The notes under the pieces were generated by a model that saw only the letters and a list, made by a program, of their open reading frames with translations, was not told where the DNA came from and did not search any database. This document shows positions 8,850 through 15,328 of a DNA stretch of 42,279 nucleotides, one piece after another (within the stretch, counting starts at the first letter, position 1; each line of letters starts with the position of its first letter). The position numbers and the translations under genes are program-made. Source of the DNA: Actinomycetes bacterium (GTDB taxonomy: Bacteria > Actinomycetota > Actinomycetes > JAHEKZ01); NCBI GenBank assembly GCA_024644345.1, contig JAHELE010000012.1, positions 1-42,279 of the forward strand, read 5' to 3'.

Positions 8850-9425
8850 ATGGCAACCAAACAACGTCGTCGGCACGGCGGTCAGGCCGTGAAGGTCGTG
8901 ATCACCGGCCCGTTCGCTGCCGGAAAGACCACTTTGATCCGCACCATCAGCGAGATCACCGTGCTCTCGACTGAGCGCGGGATCACCGACAGCACGAAGT
9001 CGCGGAAGAACGAGACCACGGTGGCCATGGACTTCGGTCGGATCACCATCGACCGCGAGCTCGTGCTCTACCTGTTCGGTACTCCCGGCCAGGAGCGTTT
9101 CGACTTCATGTGGGAGATCCTCGGTGAGGGCATGCTCGGATACGTCCTGCTGCTCGATGCCAACCGTCCCGACTCCCTGGCCGAGGCGGTCGGCATCCTC
9201 GAGGCCTTCCGCCGAATGGCCCGCGTTCCCTTCGTCGTCGCGTTGAACCGCACGACTGGGGTGGACGAGGTCGAGGAAGCCAGGATTCGGCAGACGCTGG
9301 GGATCGACGCCAACGTGCCGCTGGTGCCCTGCGACGCCACCGACAAGGAATCGGTCAAGGCAGTACTGCTGGCGCTGCTCTACTCGGTGCTGGACGAGGT
9401 CGAAACCGTCAAAGCCGGCGTCTGA
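8850..9425 (+). CDS. small Ras-like GTPase (CvnD/MglA-like)
   Basis: A 191-residue single-domain P-loop GTPase. The P-loop is G-P-F-A-A-G-K-T-T near residue 20. A switch I Thr-rich segment follows (N-E-T-T-V-A-M-D-F-G). The G3 region reads L-F-G-T-P-G-Q-E-R-F, and a degenerate G4 reads A-L-N-R-T-T. The G3 Asp of Ras is replaced by Gly, a variant I recall from the Streptomyces conservon GTPases (CvnD). The ATG lies 1 nt after the DUF4388 stop, and the Roadblock gene is two genes upstream, so the three form one transcription unit. An MglA/MglB-like switch for the pilus machinery is inferred; no histidine kinase or DUF742 partner of the conservon type is nearby. Confidence 0.85.
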   Translation: MATKQRRRHGGQAVKVVITGPFAAGKTTLIRTISEITVLSTERGITDSTKSRKNETTVAMDFGRITIDRELVLYLFGTPGQERFDFMWEILGEGMLGYVLLLDANRPDSLAEAVGILEAFRRMARVPFVVALNRTTGVDEVEEARIRQTLGIDANVPLVPCDATDKESVKAVLLALLYSVLDEVETVKAGV

Positions 9426-9441
9426 CGCGCCAGGAGCAACG

Positions 9442-9702
9442 ATGCGCTGGCTCGCACGCCGCACGCCACCGCTGGCACCCAAAGGGCGCCACGCGGCGGG
9501 TCGAACGACACCACCACGCGTGACCCCAGCGTTCGTGTCCGCGGTTCCGTCCGTGCCTCCACCCGTGTCTGCGCAGCTCCCCGTACGGGCCGGAAGCGGC
9601 GTCCACCTCGGGTTCGCGGACGGCTCGCGGCATGAGCTGGCACCTGACGACCCGCGAGTGACGGCCTTCCGTGCGGTGGCCCGGACCCTGGTAGGGGTCT
9701 GA
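9442..9702 (+). CDS. small hypothetical protein after the GTPase
   Basis: 86 residues from ATG 9442, with AGGAG at 9432-9436 and 5-nt spacing. It starts 16 nt after the GTPase stop and is co-directional. The N-terminal half is basic and Pro-rich. The C-terminal ~35 residues look more ordered, with V-H-L-G-F-A-D-G-S near the start and D-D-P-R-V-T-A-F-R-A-V-A-R-T-L at the end. There is no signal peptide or membrane segment, and no family is recognised. The good ribosome binding site and operon position argue for a real gene. It is the last gene before the pilB promoter. Confidence 0.55.
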   Translation: MRWLARRTPPLAPKGRHAAGRTTPPRVTPAFVSAVPSVPPPVSAQLPVRAGSGVHLGFADGSRHELAPDDPRVTAFRAVARTLVGV

Positions 9703-9725
9703 GTTCTGTCCGAACCCTGCTGTCG

Positions 9726-9751
9726 CTCAAGACAGGCCCGCAGAGGCCGAT
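9726..9751 (+). promoter_or_regulatory. FliA/WhiG-type promoter, site 2, for pilB
   Basis: CTCAAG 9726-9731, a 14-bp spacer (one shorter than the others), then GCCGAT 9746-9751. It sits in the 116-bp gap between the small ORF and pilB, 67 bp before the chosen pilB start. Confidence 0.62.
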
Positions 9752-9818
9752 CTAGTGCAGGACATCGGTGCCGGCGGGAAACGTCCCCTCGGAGTATCCG
9801 TAGGTGGAGGGCATTGGC

Positions 9819-11486
9819 GTGAAGCAGCTGGGCGACATCCTGTTGCAGGATGGGCTGGTCACCGAGGACCAGCTCTTCGCTGCCTTCCGCGAGCACAAAG
9901 AGCAGGGCAAAGCACTCGGCCGCGTCCTGGTCGACCAGGGTGTCCTCACCGAGTCACAGCTGGTGGCGGCACTTGCCCAGCAGATCGGCCTTGAGTTCGT
10001 CGACCTGGGCGAGTACCCGGTTGACGGCAGCATTATCGCCCGCGTGTCCGGAGCGATCTGTCGCAAGCACTCCGCGCTTCCCCTGCGTATCGACGACGAC
10101 GGCAAGCTGCTGCTGGCCATGGCCGATCCGGCGAACGTCTTCGCGATCGACGACATCCGGTCCATCACCGGTCTGGAGATCCGTCCGGTCGTTGCCACCA
10201 GGGCAGATGTGCTGGGTGCGATCGACCGATACTTCCGGGCCGACTCCGACCTCGACGACCTCTCCGCTGTCATGGACAGCGCGGAGGACGACGAAGACCT
10301 CTCGAACCTCAAGGAGGTCGTCGAGGACGCTCCGATCGTCAAGTTCGTCAACCTCCTGATCTCCCAGGCGATCCAGGACCGTGCCTCGGACATCCACCTC
10401 GAGCCGGGAGAGCACGCACTTGTGGTCCGGTACCGCATCGACGGTGTTCTGCACGACGTGATGAAGTCGCCCAAGAACATCCAGTCCGGTGTGATCAGTC
10501 GACTGAAGATCATGGCCGACATCAACATCGCCGAACGGCGCATCCCGCAAGATGGTCGCCTGTCGGTCAACCATCAGGGAAAGAAGATCGATCTGCGCGT
10601 GGCAACCCTGCCGACGGTGTGGGGGGAGAAGGTCGTCATGCGAATCCTGGACAACACCAACGCCCAGATGGCGTTGTCCGACCTTGGCTTCTCCGAGTTC
10701 AACCGCGACACGTATGCGCAGAGCTTCTCCAAGCCCTACGGAATGATCCTGGTGACCGGCCCTACCGGTTCGGGTAAGTCGACCACCCTCTACGCCACGC
10801 TGAACCAGATCGCGCGCCCTGAGGTGAACGTGATCACCGTCGAAGACCCGGTCGAGTACCGGCTGCCTGGAATCAACCAGGTGCAGACCAATTCCAAGGC
10901 AGGACTGACCTTCGCCGCGGCGCTGCGGTCGATCCTGCGCTGTGACCCCGACATCGTGCTGATCGGTGAGATCCGCGACCACGAGACGGCGCAGATCGCC
11001 GTCGAAGCTGCTCTTACCGGCCACCTCGTGCTCTCGACGCTGCACACCAACGACGCGCCGTCAGCGGTCACCCGCCTGACCGAGATGGGCCTGGAACCCT
11101 TCCTCGTCGGCTCAGCACTCGACTGCGTGCTCGCCCAGCGTCTGGCTCGACGCCTCTGCAGCAAGTGCAAGGAGGCGTATGAGCCGACTCCCGACGCTCT
11201 CATGCAGGCGCGCTTTCCCTGGGTGGATGGCCAGGAGCTGCCCACGCTGTATCGCGCAGTGGGCTGTACCGCCTGCTCCAAGACCGGTTATCGCGGCCGG
11301 CTTGCCCTGCACGAGGTGATGGCGGTGAGCGAGGCGGTCGAACGGCATGCCGTGGAACGGGCGTCGGCGACCGTGATCTCTGAGACGGCCCGATCCGAAG
11401 GCATGCGCACCCTGCGCGACGACGGGATGTTGAAGGTGGCCAGTGGCGTGACGACTATGGACGAAATCCTCCGTGTCGTCGTCTAG
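9819..11486 (+). CDS. pilB: type IV pilus assembly ATPase PilB with tandem MshEN-like N-terminus
   Basis: 555 residues; the hexameric motor that powers pilin polymerisation at the membrane. GTG 9819 is preferred over GTG 9804 because GGAGGG (9806-9811) sits 7 nt upstream of it. Residues ~2-60 carry two MshEN-like repeats (Q-L-G-D-I-L-L-Q-D-G-L-V-T-E-D-Q-L and L-G-R-V-L-V-D-Q-G-V-L-T-E-S-Q-L); in MshE and some PilBs this domain binds c-di-GMP. The usual Arg before L-G is absent from both, so binding is uncertain. Walker A GPTGSGKSTT is near residue 314, followed by Asp box, Walker B I-V-L-I-G-E-I-R-D and a His box. Two C-x2-C pairs near the C-terminus make the usual zinc site. It has its own sigma-28-like promoter. 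Confidence 0.95.
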   Translation: MKQLGDILLQDGLVTEDQLFAAFREHKEQGKALGRVLVDQGVLTESQLVAALAQQIGLEFVDLGEYPVDGSIIARVSGAICRKHSALPLRIDDDGKLLLAMADPANVFAIDDIRSITGLEIRPVVATRADVLGAIDRYFRADSDLDDLSAVMDSAEDDEDLSNLKEVVEDAPIVKFVNLLISQAIQDRASDIHLEPGEHALVVRYRIDGVLHDVMKSPKNIQSGVISRLKIMADINIAERRIPQDGRLSVNHQGKKIDLRVATLPTVWGEKVVMRILDNTNAQMALSDLGFSEFNRDTYAQSFSKPYGMILVTGPTGSGKSTTLYATLNQIARPEVNVITVEDPVEYRLPGINQVQTNSKAGLTFAAALRSILRCDPDIVLIGEIRDHETAQIAVEAALTGHLVLSTLHTNDAPSAVTRLTEMGLEPFLVGSALDCVLAQRLARRLCSKCKEAYEPTPDALMQARFPWVDGQELPTLYRAVGCTACSKTGYRGRLALHEVMAVSEAVERHAVERASATVISETARSEGMRTLRDDGMLKVASGVTTMDEILRVVV

Positions 11487-11530
11487 GTCATCGGCCGAGA
11501 CCGCCGAATGACTAGTTCTGCGTGACTCGG

Positions 11531-11557
11531 CTCAAGGGGTGACCCCTACAGGCCGAA
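11531..11557 (+). promoter_or_regulatory. FliA/WhiG-type promoter, site 3, for pilT-pilC
   Basis: CTCAAG 11531-11536, a 15-bp spacer, then GCCGAA 11552-11557, in the pilB-pilT gap. It lies 65 bp before the pilT start and matches site 1 in both hexamers and spacing. Confidence 0.68.
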
Positions 11558-11622
11558 AGACCGCTACAGGGGTACCACCGCCGGTGGTGTCCGTGGTGCA
11601 ACGCCCAAGGAGGCACGTCAAC

Positions 11623-13266
11623 GTGGAGACCACCGAGTTCAGCGGTGCGCCGCAGGGAGACGACTCGCGCCCCGATGAGGGGCAAGCGGGCGCCGACATG
11701 GGCTTCTTCTCGCCGGCCGCCACGGCGACCGCGTCCGTCCCTGAGGCTGAAGGTCAGCCGGCGGAGCAACCCGAACCCGTGGCCGAGTACCAGGCGGAGC
11801 CCGCCGAACCGGCTTCGTCCGGGTTCGACCCAACCAGCTACGACTCGGGCTCCCTGCTGGCGCCCGAGGAGGCCGCATCTCCGGCCTCCGCCAGCCTGCC
11901 GATGTCCCTGACTATCGCCGCCGAGGAGGCAGCCACGGTCGATGTCGAGAGCGAACCGGAGCCGAACCAGAGCTTCGACTACCAGGCCTTCCACGACCAG
12001 CAGGCGGCACCAGAAGGAACTGAGGAGGCGTCAGCACCCGAGATGGTCGATGAGTTCGCCGCGGCTGCTGAGCAGGCGCCCGCCGCACCGGAGTACGCCA
12101 CCGAGTACGTCGAGCCGGAGCCGATGGTGGAGCTGGCCGACACCGAGGCCAACGAAGAGGCGTACTCCCGCGTCACCACTGAGCCGAGCCTGGCCGGCGA
12201 CGAGATCGTTCTCGTGGACCTGTTGCTGACGATGCTCGAGCGGGGGGCGTCCGACCTGCACATCACCGCAGGTGCCCGTCCTGCGATCCGGATCAACGGT
12301 GAGCTCGCTCAGATGGACGAGTACCCCGTCCTGACCCCGCCGGTCATCCAGCGCGTCATGTACGCCGCGATCACCCAGCGTCAGCGGGAGCTCTTCGAGG
12401 AGGAGCTCGAGCTCGACTTCGCCTACTCCGTTCCCGGACGTGCTCGATTCCGCGTCAACATGTACCGCCAGCGTGACTCGGTGGGTGCGGCATTCCGTAT
12501 CATTCCCTTCGAGATCAAGAAGCTCGAAGACCTGGGGGTACCGACTCAGGTCGCGAACTTTGCTGCTCTTCCGCGTGGCTTCGTGCTTGTCACCGGTCCG
12601 ACGGGTTCTGGAAAGTCGACCACCCTTGCGTCACTGCTCGACCTGGCGAACCGCCAGCGGAAAGAGCACATCATGACGTGTGAGGACCCGATCGAGTTCT
12701 TGCACCGGCATCAGCTCAGCCTCGTGAACCAGCGCGAGGTCGGGGAAGACACCAAGTCGTTCAAGAACGCCCTGAAGCACGTACTGCGCCAGGACCCCGA
12801 CATCATCCTCGTCGGTGAGATGCGCGACCTCGAGACGATCGGGGTCGCACTCACCGCCGCCGAGACCGGCCACCTCGTCTATGCGACGCTGCACACCCAG
12901 GACGCCGCCCAGACGATCGACCGCATGATCGACGTCTTTCCCCCACACCAGCAGCAGCAGGTGAGGGCCCAGCTGGCACAGTCGCTGCAAGGTGTCGTCT
13001 GTCAGACACTTGCTCGAACGACGGACGGCAAGGGACGAGTTGTCGCCTGCGAGATTCTCGTCGCCACGCCAGCCATCCGGAACTTGATCCGCGAGGGAAA
13101 GACCCACCAGATCTACAGCGCCATGCAGGCTGGTGCGAAGTTCGGCATGCAGACCATGGACCAGCATCTAGCGGATCTGGTGAACAAGGGCCGGATTACG
13201 TATGAGACCGGCACCGAGAAGTGCCACCACATCGAAGACTTCAACCGGCTGACCGGCCGAGGCTGA
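11623..13266 (+). CDS. pilT: type IV pilus retraction ATPase PilT with long acidic N-terminal extension
   Basis: 547 residues from GTG 11623, which has AAGGAGG at 11607-11613 with 9-nt spacing. The in-frame start at 11539 lies inside the promoter and is rejected. Residues 1-~185 are a low-complexity Glu/Ala/Pro-rich extension. The rest is a canonical PilT: A-S-D-L-H-I-T-A-G-A-R-P, Walker A GPTGSGKSTT near residue 325, Walker B I-I-L-V-G-E-M-R-D, and the PilT hallmark A-I-R-N-L-I-R-E near the C-terminus. PilT depolymerises the pilus and drives retraction. Ordinary PilT is about 350 residues, so the extension is unusual and may be a regulatory or partner-binding tail. Confidence 0.93.
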   Translation: METTEFSGAPQGDDSRPDEGQAGADMGFFSPAATATASVPEAEGQPAEQPEPVAEYQAEPAEPASSGFDPTSYDSGSLLAPEEAASPASASLPMSLTIAAEEAATVDVESEPEPNQSFDYQAFHDQQAAPEGTEEASAPEMVDEFAAAAEQAPAAPEYATEYVEPEPMVELADTEANEEAYSRVTTEPSLAGDEIVLVDLLLTMLERGASDLHITAGARPAIRINGELAQMDEYPVLTPPVIQRVMYAAITQRQRELFEEELELDFAYSVPGRARFRVNMYRQRDSVGAAFRIIPFEIKKLEDLGVPTQVANFAALPRGFVLVTGPTGSGKSTTLASLLDLANRQRKEHIMTCEDPIEFLHRHQLSLVNQREVGEDTKSFKNALKHVLRQDPDIILVGEMRDLETIGVALTAAETGHLVYATLHTQDAAQTIDRMIDVFPPHQQQQVRAQLAQSLQGVVCQTLARTTDGKGRVVACEILVATPAIRNLIREGKTHQIYSAMQAGAKFGMQTMDQHLADLVNKGRITYETGTEKCHHIEDFNRLTGRG

Positions 13267-13280
13267 CGGGAGCGTCACTG

Positions 13281-14501
13281 ATGGGAAACACGACCTTCCA
13301 GTACCAGGTCCGCGACAAGACCGGAAAGATCGTCTCGGGCACGATCGACGCCGAGTCTCAGGCGGCGGTGGCGCAGAAGCTCACCAGCATGGGCTATGCG
13401 ACCGTCAGCATCTCGCAGGCCGGTGGCGGCATGAAGAAGGAACTGAGCATCCCCGGGTTCGGGGGCAAGGTGAAGCTCAAGGACCTGGCCGTCATGTCGC
13501 GACAGTTCGCCACCATGATCAACTCCGGCCTTTCCCTGCTACGGGCACTGAATATCTTGTCCGAGCAGACCCCGAACAAGAAGCTCGCTCAGGTTCTCAC
13601 TCAGGTGCGCAACGACGTCGAAACAGGAAACCCGTTGTCAGGTTCGCTGGCGCAGCACCCGGCGATCTTCCCGCCGCTGATGGTCAACATGGTGCGCGCC
13701 GGTGAGGTCGGAGGGTTCCTCGATGGCGTGCTGATCCAGATCGCCGAGAACTACGAGGCAGAGGTCAAGCTCAAGGGCAAGATCAAGAGTGCCATGACGT
13801 ACCCGGTGGTCGTCTTCGTGATGGCAATCCTGGCCGTCACGGGTATGTTGCTCTTCATCGTCCCGGTGTTTGCGAAGATGTTCGAGGGTCTCGGGGCCGG
13901 ACTGCCGCTGCCGACTCAGATTCTGGTCAATCTCAGCCACTTCCTCAAGAGTTTTGCTGTGCCCATCTTCGTGGCCTTCATTGTGTTCGTTGTGGTGTGG
14001 CGCAAGGTGAAGCACAAGCCACAGGTCACCAATTTCATCGACCCTCTCAAGCTCAAGATGCCGGTCTTTGGCGCGCTCTTCCAGAAGATCGCAGTGAGCC
14101 GATTCACCCGGAACTTCGGAACTATGCTGCACGCCGGCGTACCCATCCTTCAGAGCCTGGACATCGTGGCCGACACCTCCGGCAACGTCGTGGTGTCTCG
14201 GGCCGTGCGTGACGTGCAAGAGAGCGTGCGCAACGGTGAGTCGCTGACTGCACCGTTGGCCCATCACAAGGTCTTTCCACCGATGGTCGTGCAAATGATG
14301 TCGGTGGGTGAAGACACCGGGGCGCTCGACGAGATGCTGCACAAGATCTCGGAGTTCTACGACCAAGAGGTCGAGGCCACCACCGAGGCCCTCACCTCAC
14401 TGATCGAGCCCCTGATGATCGCCTTCCTCGGCGGGATCGTCGGCGCGATGATCATCGCCATGTACATGCCGATCTTCAAGGTCTTCGACCTGATCAACTG
14501 A
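13281..14501 (+). CDS. pilC: type IV pilus inner-membrane platform protein PilC
   Basis: 406 residues from ATG 13281, 14 nt after pilT. It has two T2SSF domains, each of cytoplasmic helices leading into membrane segments. Visible features are the N-terminal F-Q-Y-Q-V-R-D-K-T-G-K-I-V-S-G-T, S-R-Q-F-A-T-M-I-N-S-G-L-S-L-L-R-A-L and the second-copy T-R-N-F-G-T-M-L-H-A-G-V-P-I-L-Q-S-L. Membrane helices lie near residues 175-197, 225-245 and at the C-terminus (P-L-M-I-A-F-L-G-G-I-V-G-A-M-I-I-A-M-Y-M-P). PilC couples PilB/PilT rotation to pilin insertion and extraction. It is the last gene of the pilT-pilC unit; the pilA promoter follows 20 nt later. Confidence 0.95.
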   Translation: MGNTTFQYQVRDKTGKIVSGTIDAESQAAVAQKLTSMGYATVSISQAGGGMKKELSIPGFGGKVKLKDLAVMSRQFATMINSGLSLLRALNILSEQTPNKKLAQVLTQVRNDVETGNPLSGSLAQHPAIFPPLMVNMVRAGEVGGFLDGVLIQIAENYEAEVKLKGKIKSAMTYPVVVFVMAILAVTGMLLFIVPVFAKMFEGLGAGLPLPTQILVNLSHFLKSFAVPIFVAFIVFVVVWRKVKHKPQVTNFIDPLKLKMPVFGALFQKIAVSRFTRNFGTMLHAGVPILQSLDIVADTSGNVVVSRAVRDVQESVRNGESLTAPLAHHKVFPPMVVQMMSVGEDTGALDEMLHKISEFYDQEVEATTEALTSLIEPLMIAFLGGIVGAMIIAMYMPIFKVFDLIN

Positions 14502-14521
14502 CTGATCCGTGACCTCAGCGC

Positions 14522-14548
14522 CTCAAGATGCCGTTTCTGTCGGCCGAA
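14522..14548 (+). promoter_or_regulatory. FliA/WhiG-type promoter, site 4, for riboswitch-pilA
   Basis: CTCAAG 14522-14527, a 15-bp spacer, then GCCGAA 14543-14548, 20 nt after the pilC stop. A start point around 14555 would place the whole GEMM aptamer in a ~180-nt leader. The spacer holds GCCGTTTCTG (14530-14539), which is inverted as CAGAAACGGC at 14575-14584. Confidence 0.68.
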
Positions 14549-14571
14549 GTAGTACCTGTACAGAGCCAACC

Positions 14572-14656
14572 GGCCAGAAACGGCACACCTGTCGAGAGGC
14601 AGGGTCGCAAAGCCAGGGGACCCTCGCGGTCAGCCCAGCTACCTCGGCTGACTCCC
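14572..14656 (+). ncRNA. c-di-GMP-I (GEMM) riboswitch in the pilin leader
   Basis: The order of conserved elements matches class I c-di-GMP aptamers. First is ACGGCACACC (14580-14589), corresponding to AGGGCAAACC in Vc2. Next is a hairpin CCTGTC-GAGA-GGCAGG (14588-14603) with a GNRA tetraloop. Then GGGTCGCAAAGCC (14602-14614) matches the GGGACGCAAAGCC core, and GGTCAGCCCAGCTACC (14628-14643) matches the second-helix receptor strand. By alignment the ligand-contacting position 20 is G (14582), favouring c-di-GMP over the A20 cGAMP variant. A short hairpin GCGGA-TCCG-TCCGC (14659-14672) follows and may belong to the expression platform; no classic U-tract terminator is seen. It lies 77 nt before pilA. 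A covariance search was not possible here. Confidence 0.77.
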
Positions 14657-14732
14657 GAGCGGATCCGTCCGCAAGGGATCACCCAAGGGCGAGCGCCGCA
14701 CGGCTCACCGCACAGTGTGAAAGGGAAAACAA

Positions 14733-15155
14733 ATGCTCGCTCGCATCCGCAAGGCCCAGGAGGAGCATGACGGTGGATTCACCCTCATCGAGCTCCTGGT
14801 CGTCATCATCATCATCGGCATTCTTGCCGCCATCGCCATTCCCGTCTTCCTGAACCAGCGCAAGAAGGGCGTCGACGCTTCGATGAAGTCAGACGCGCGG
14901 GCCGTGGCAAACGAGATGGAAACCGCTTTCACCGACACGCAGACGTACCCGACTGCCGTGCCGAGCGCCGTCAAGCTGACGACGGGCAACGCAGCCGCGG
15001 TTACGGTCAACTCGACCAGCGACGCGTACTGCGTGCTGATCTCGCGTACGACCGGTTCGCAGCCAGGCTCGCAGGTCGCATGGGCCTACATCAGTAACTC
15101 GGGTGGTCTGCAGGCGGCGGGTACCACTACGTGTCCCGCGGCTGGATCCTTCTGA
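14733..15155 (+). CDS. pilA: major type IV pilin (prepilin)
   Basis: A 140-residue class III prepilin. The basic 15-residue leader ends D-G-G and is cut before F16 by prepilin peptidase. The mature N-terminus reads F-T-L-I-E-L-L-V-V, with Glu5 at E20, then the hydrophobic alpha-1 helix ending A-I-P-V-F-L-N-Q. The globular domain has two cysteines (C100, C134) likely to form the C-terminal disulfide loop. The start is fixed by AAGGGA at 14721-14726. A very strong hairpin follows the gene, and promoter plus riboswitch precede it, so it is a separately controlled, probably abundant monocistronic transcript. Confidence 0.94.
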   Translation: MLARIRKAQEEHDGGFTLIELLVVIIIIGILAAIAIPVFLNQRKKGVDASMKSDARAVANEMETAFTDTQTYPTAVPSAVKLTTGNAAAVTVNSTSDAYCVLISRTTGSQPGSQVAWAYISNSGGLQAAGTTTCPAAGSF

Positions 15156-15184
15156 TAGTTGATTGAGCCTCGAACGAGGCGCAA

Positions 15185-15220
15185 CTGCTGGGCCAGGACC
15201 TTCGGGTCCTGGCCCAGCAG
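15185..15220 (+). terminator. strong hairpin after pilA
   Basis: Perfect 16-bp stem CTGCTGGGCCAGGACC / GGTCCTGGCCCAGCAG closed by a TTCG tetraloop (15201-15204), 29 nt after the pilA stop. No T-run follows, as is common in actinobacterial terminators. A second perfect hairpin GCCTCG-AA-CGAGGC sits just before it at 15167-15180. Together they may end transcription or stabilise the pilin mRNA 3' end. Confidence 0.8.
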
Positions 15221-15266
15221 CGCGTAGTCCACCCGGGTGAACCAGGCCGAGCACAGGCTCGCCCGG

Positions 15267-15293
15267 CTCAAGAAGGGTGCATCAGCCGTCGAT
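15267..15293 (+). promoter_or_regulatory. FliA/WhiG-type promoter, site 5 (weaker), for the minor pilin operon
   Basis: CTCAAG 15267-15272, a 15-bp spacer, then GTCGAT 15288-15293, one mismatch from GCCGAT. It lies 35 bp before the first minor pilin gene and after the pilA terminator. The -35 and spacing match the other sites exactly. Confidence 0.45.
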
Positions 15294-15328
15294 GTGCCCA
15301 GCATGGTGAAGGTCCGAGGGAGTCAGCT

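Noticed and set aside
14530-14584. 10-bp inverted repeat GCCGTTTCTG ... CAGAAACGGC overlapping the riboswitch 5' side, as a competing RNA structure
   Set aside because: The left arm lies inside the predicted promoter spacer (14528-14542), upstream of the likely start point, so it would not be transcribed. It could still be a DNA operator.
14509-14853. Plus-strand ORF running through the pilA leader into pilA
   Set aside because: It covers the promoter and riboswitch, has Ser/Arg/Pro-rich random composition, and conflicts with the clear pilin frame.
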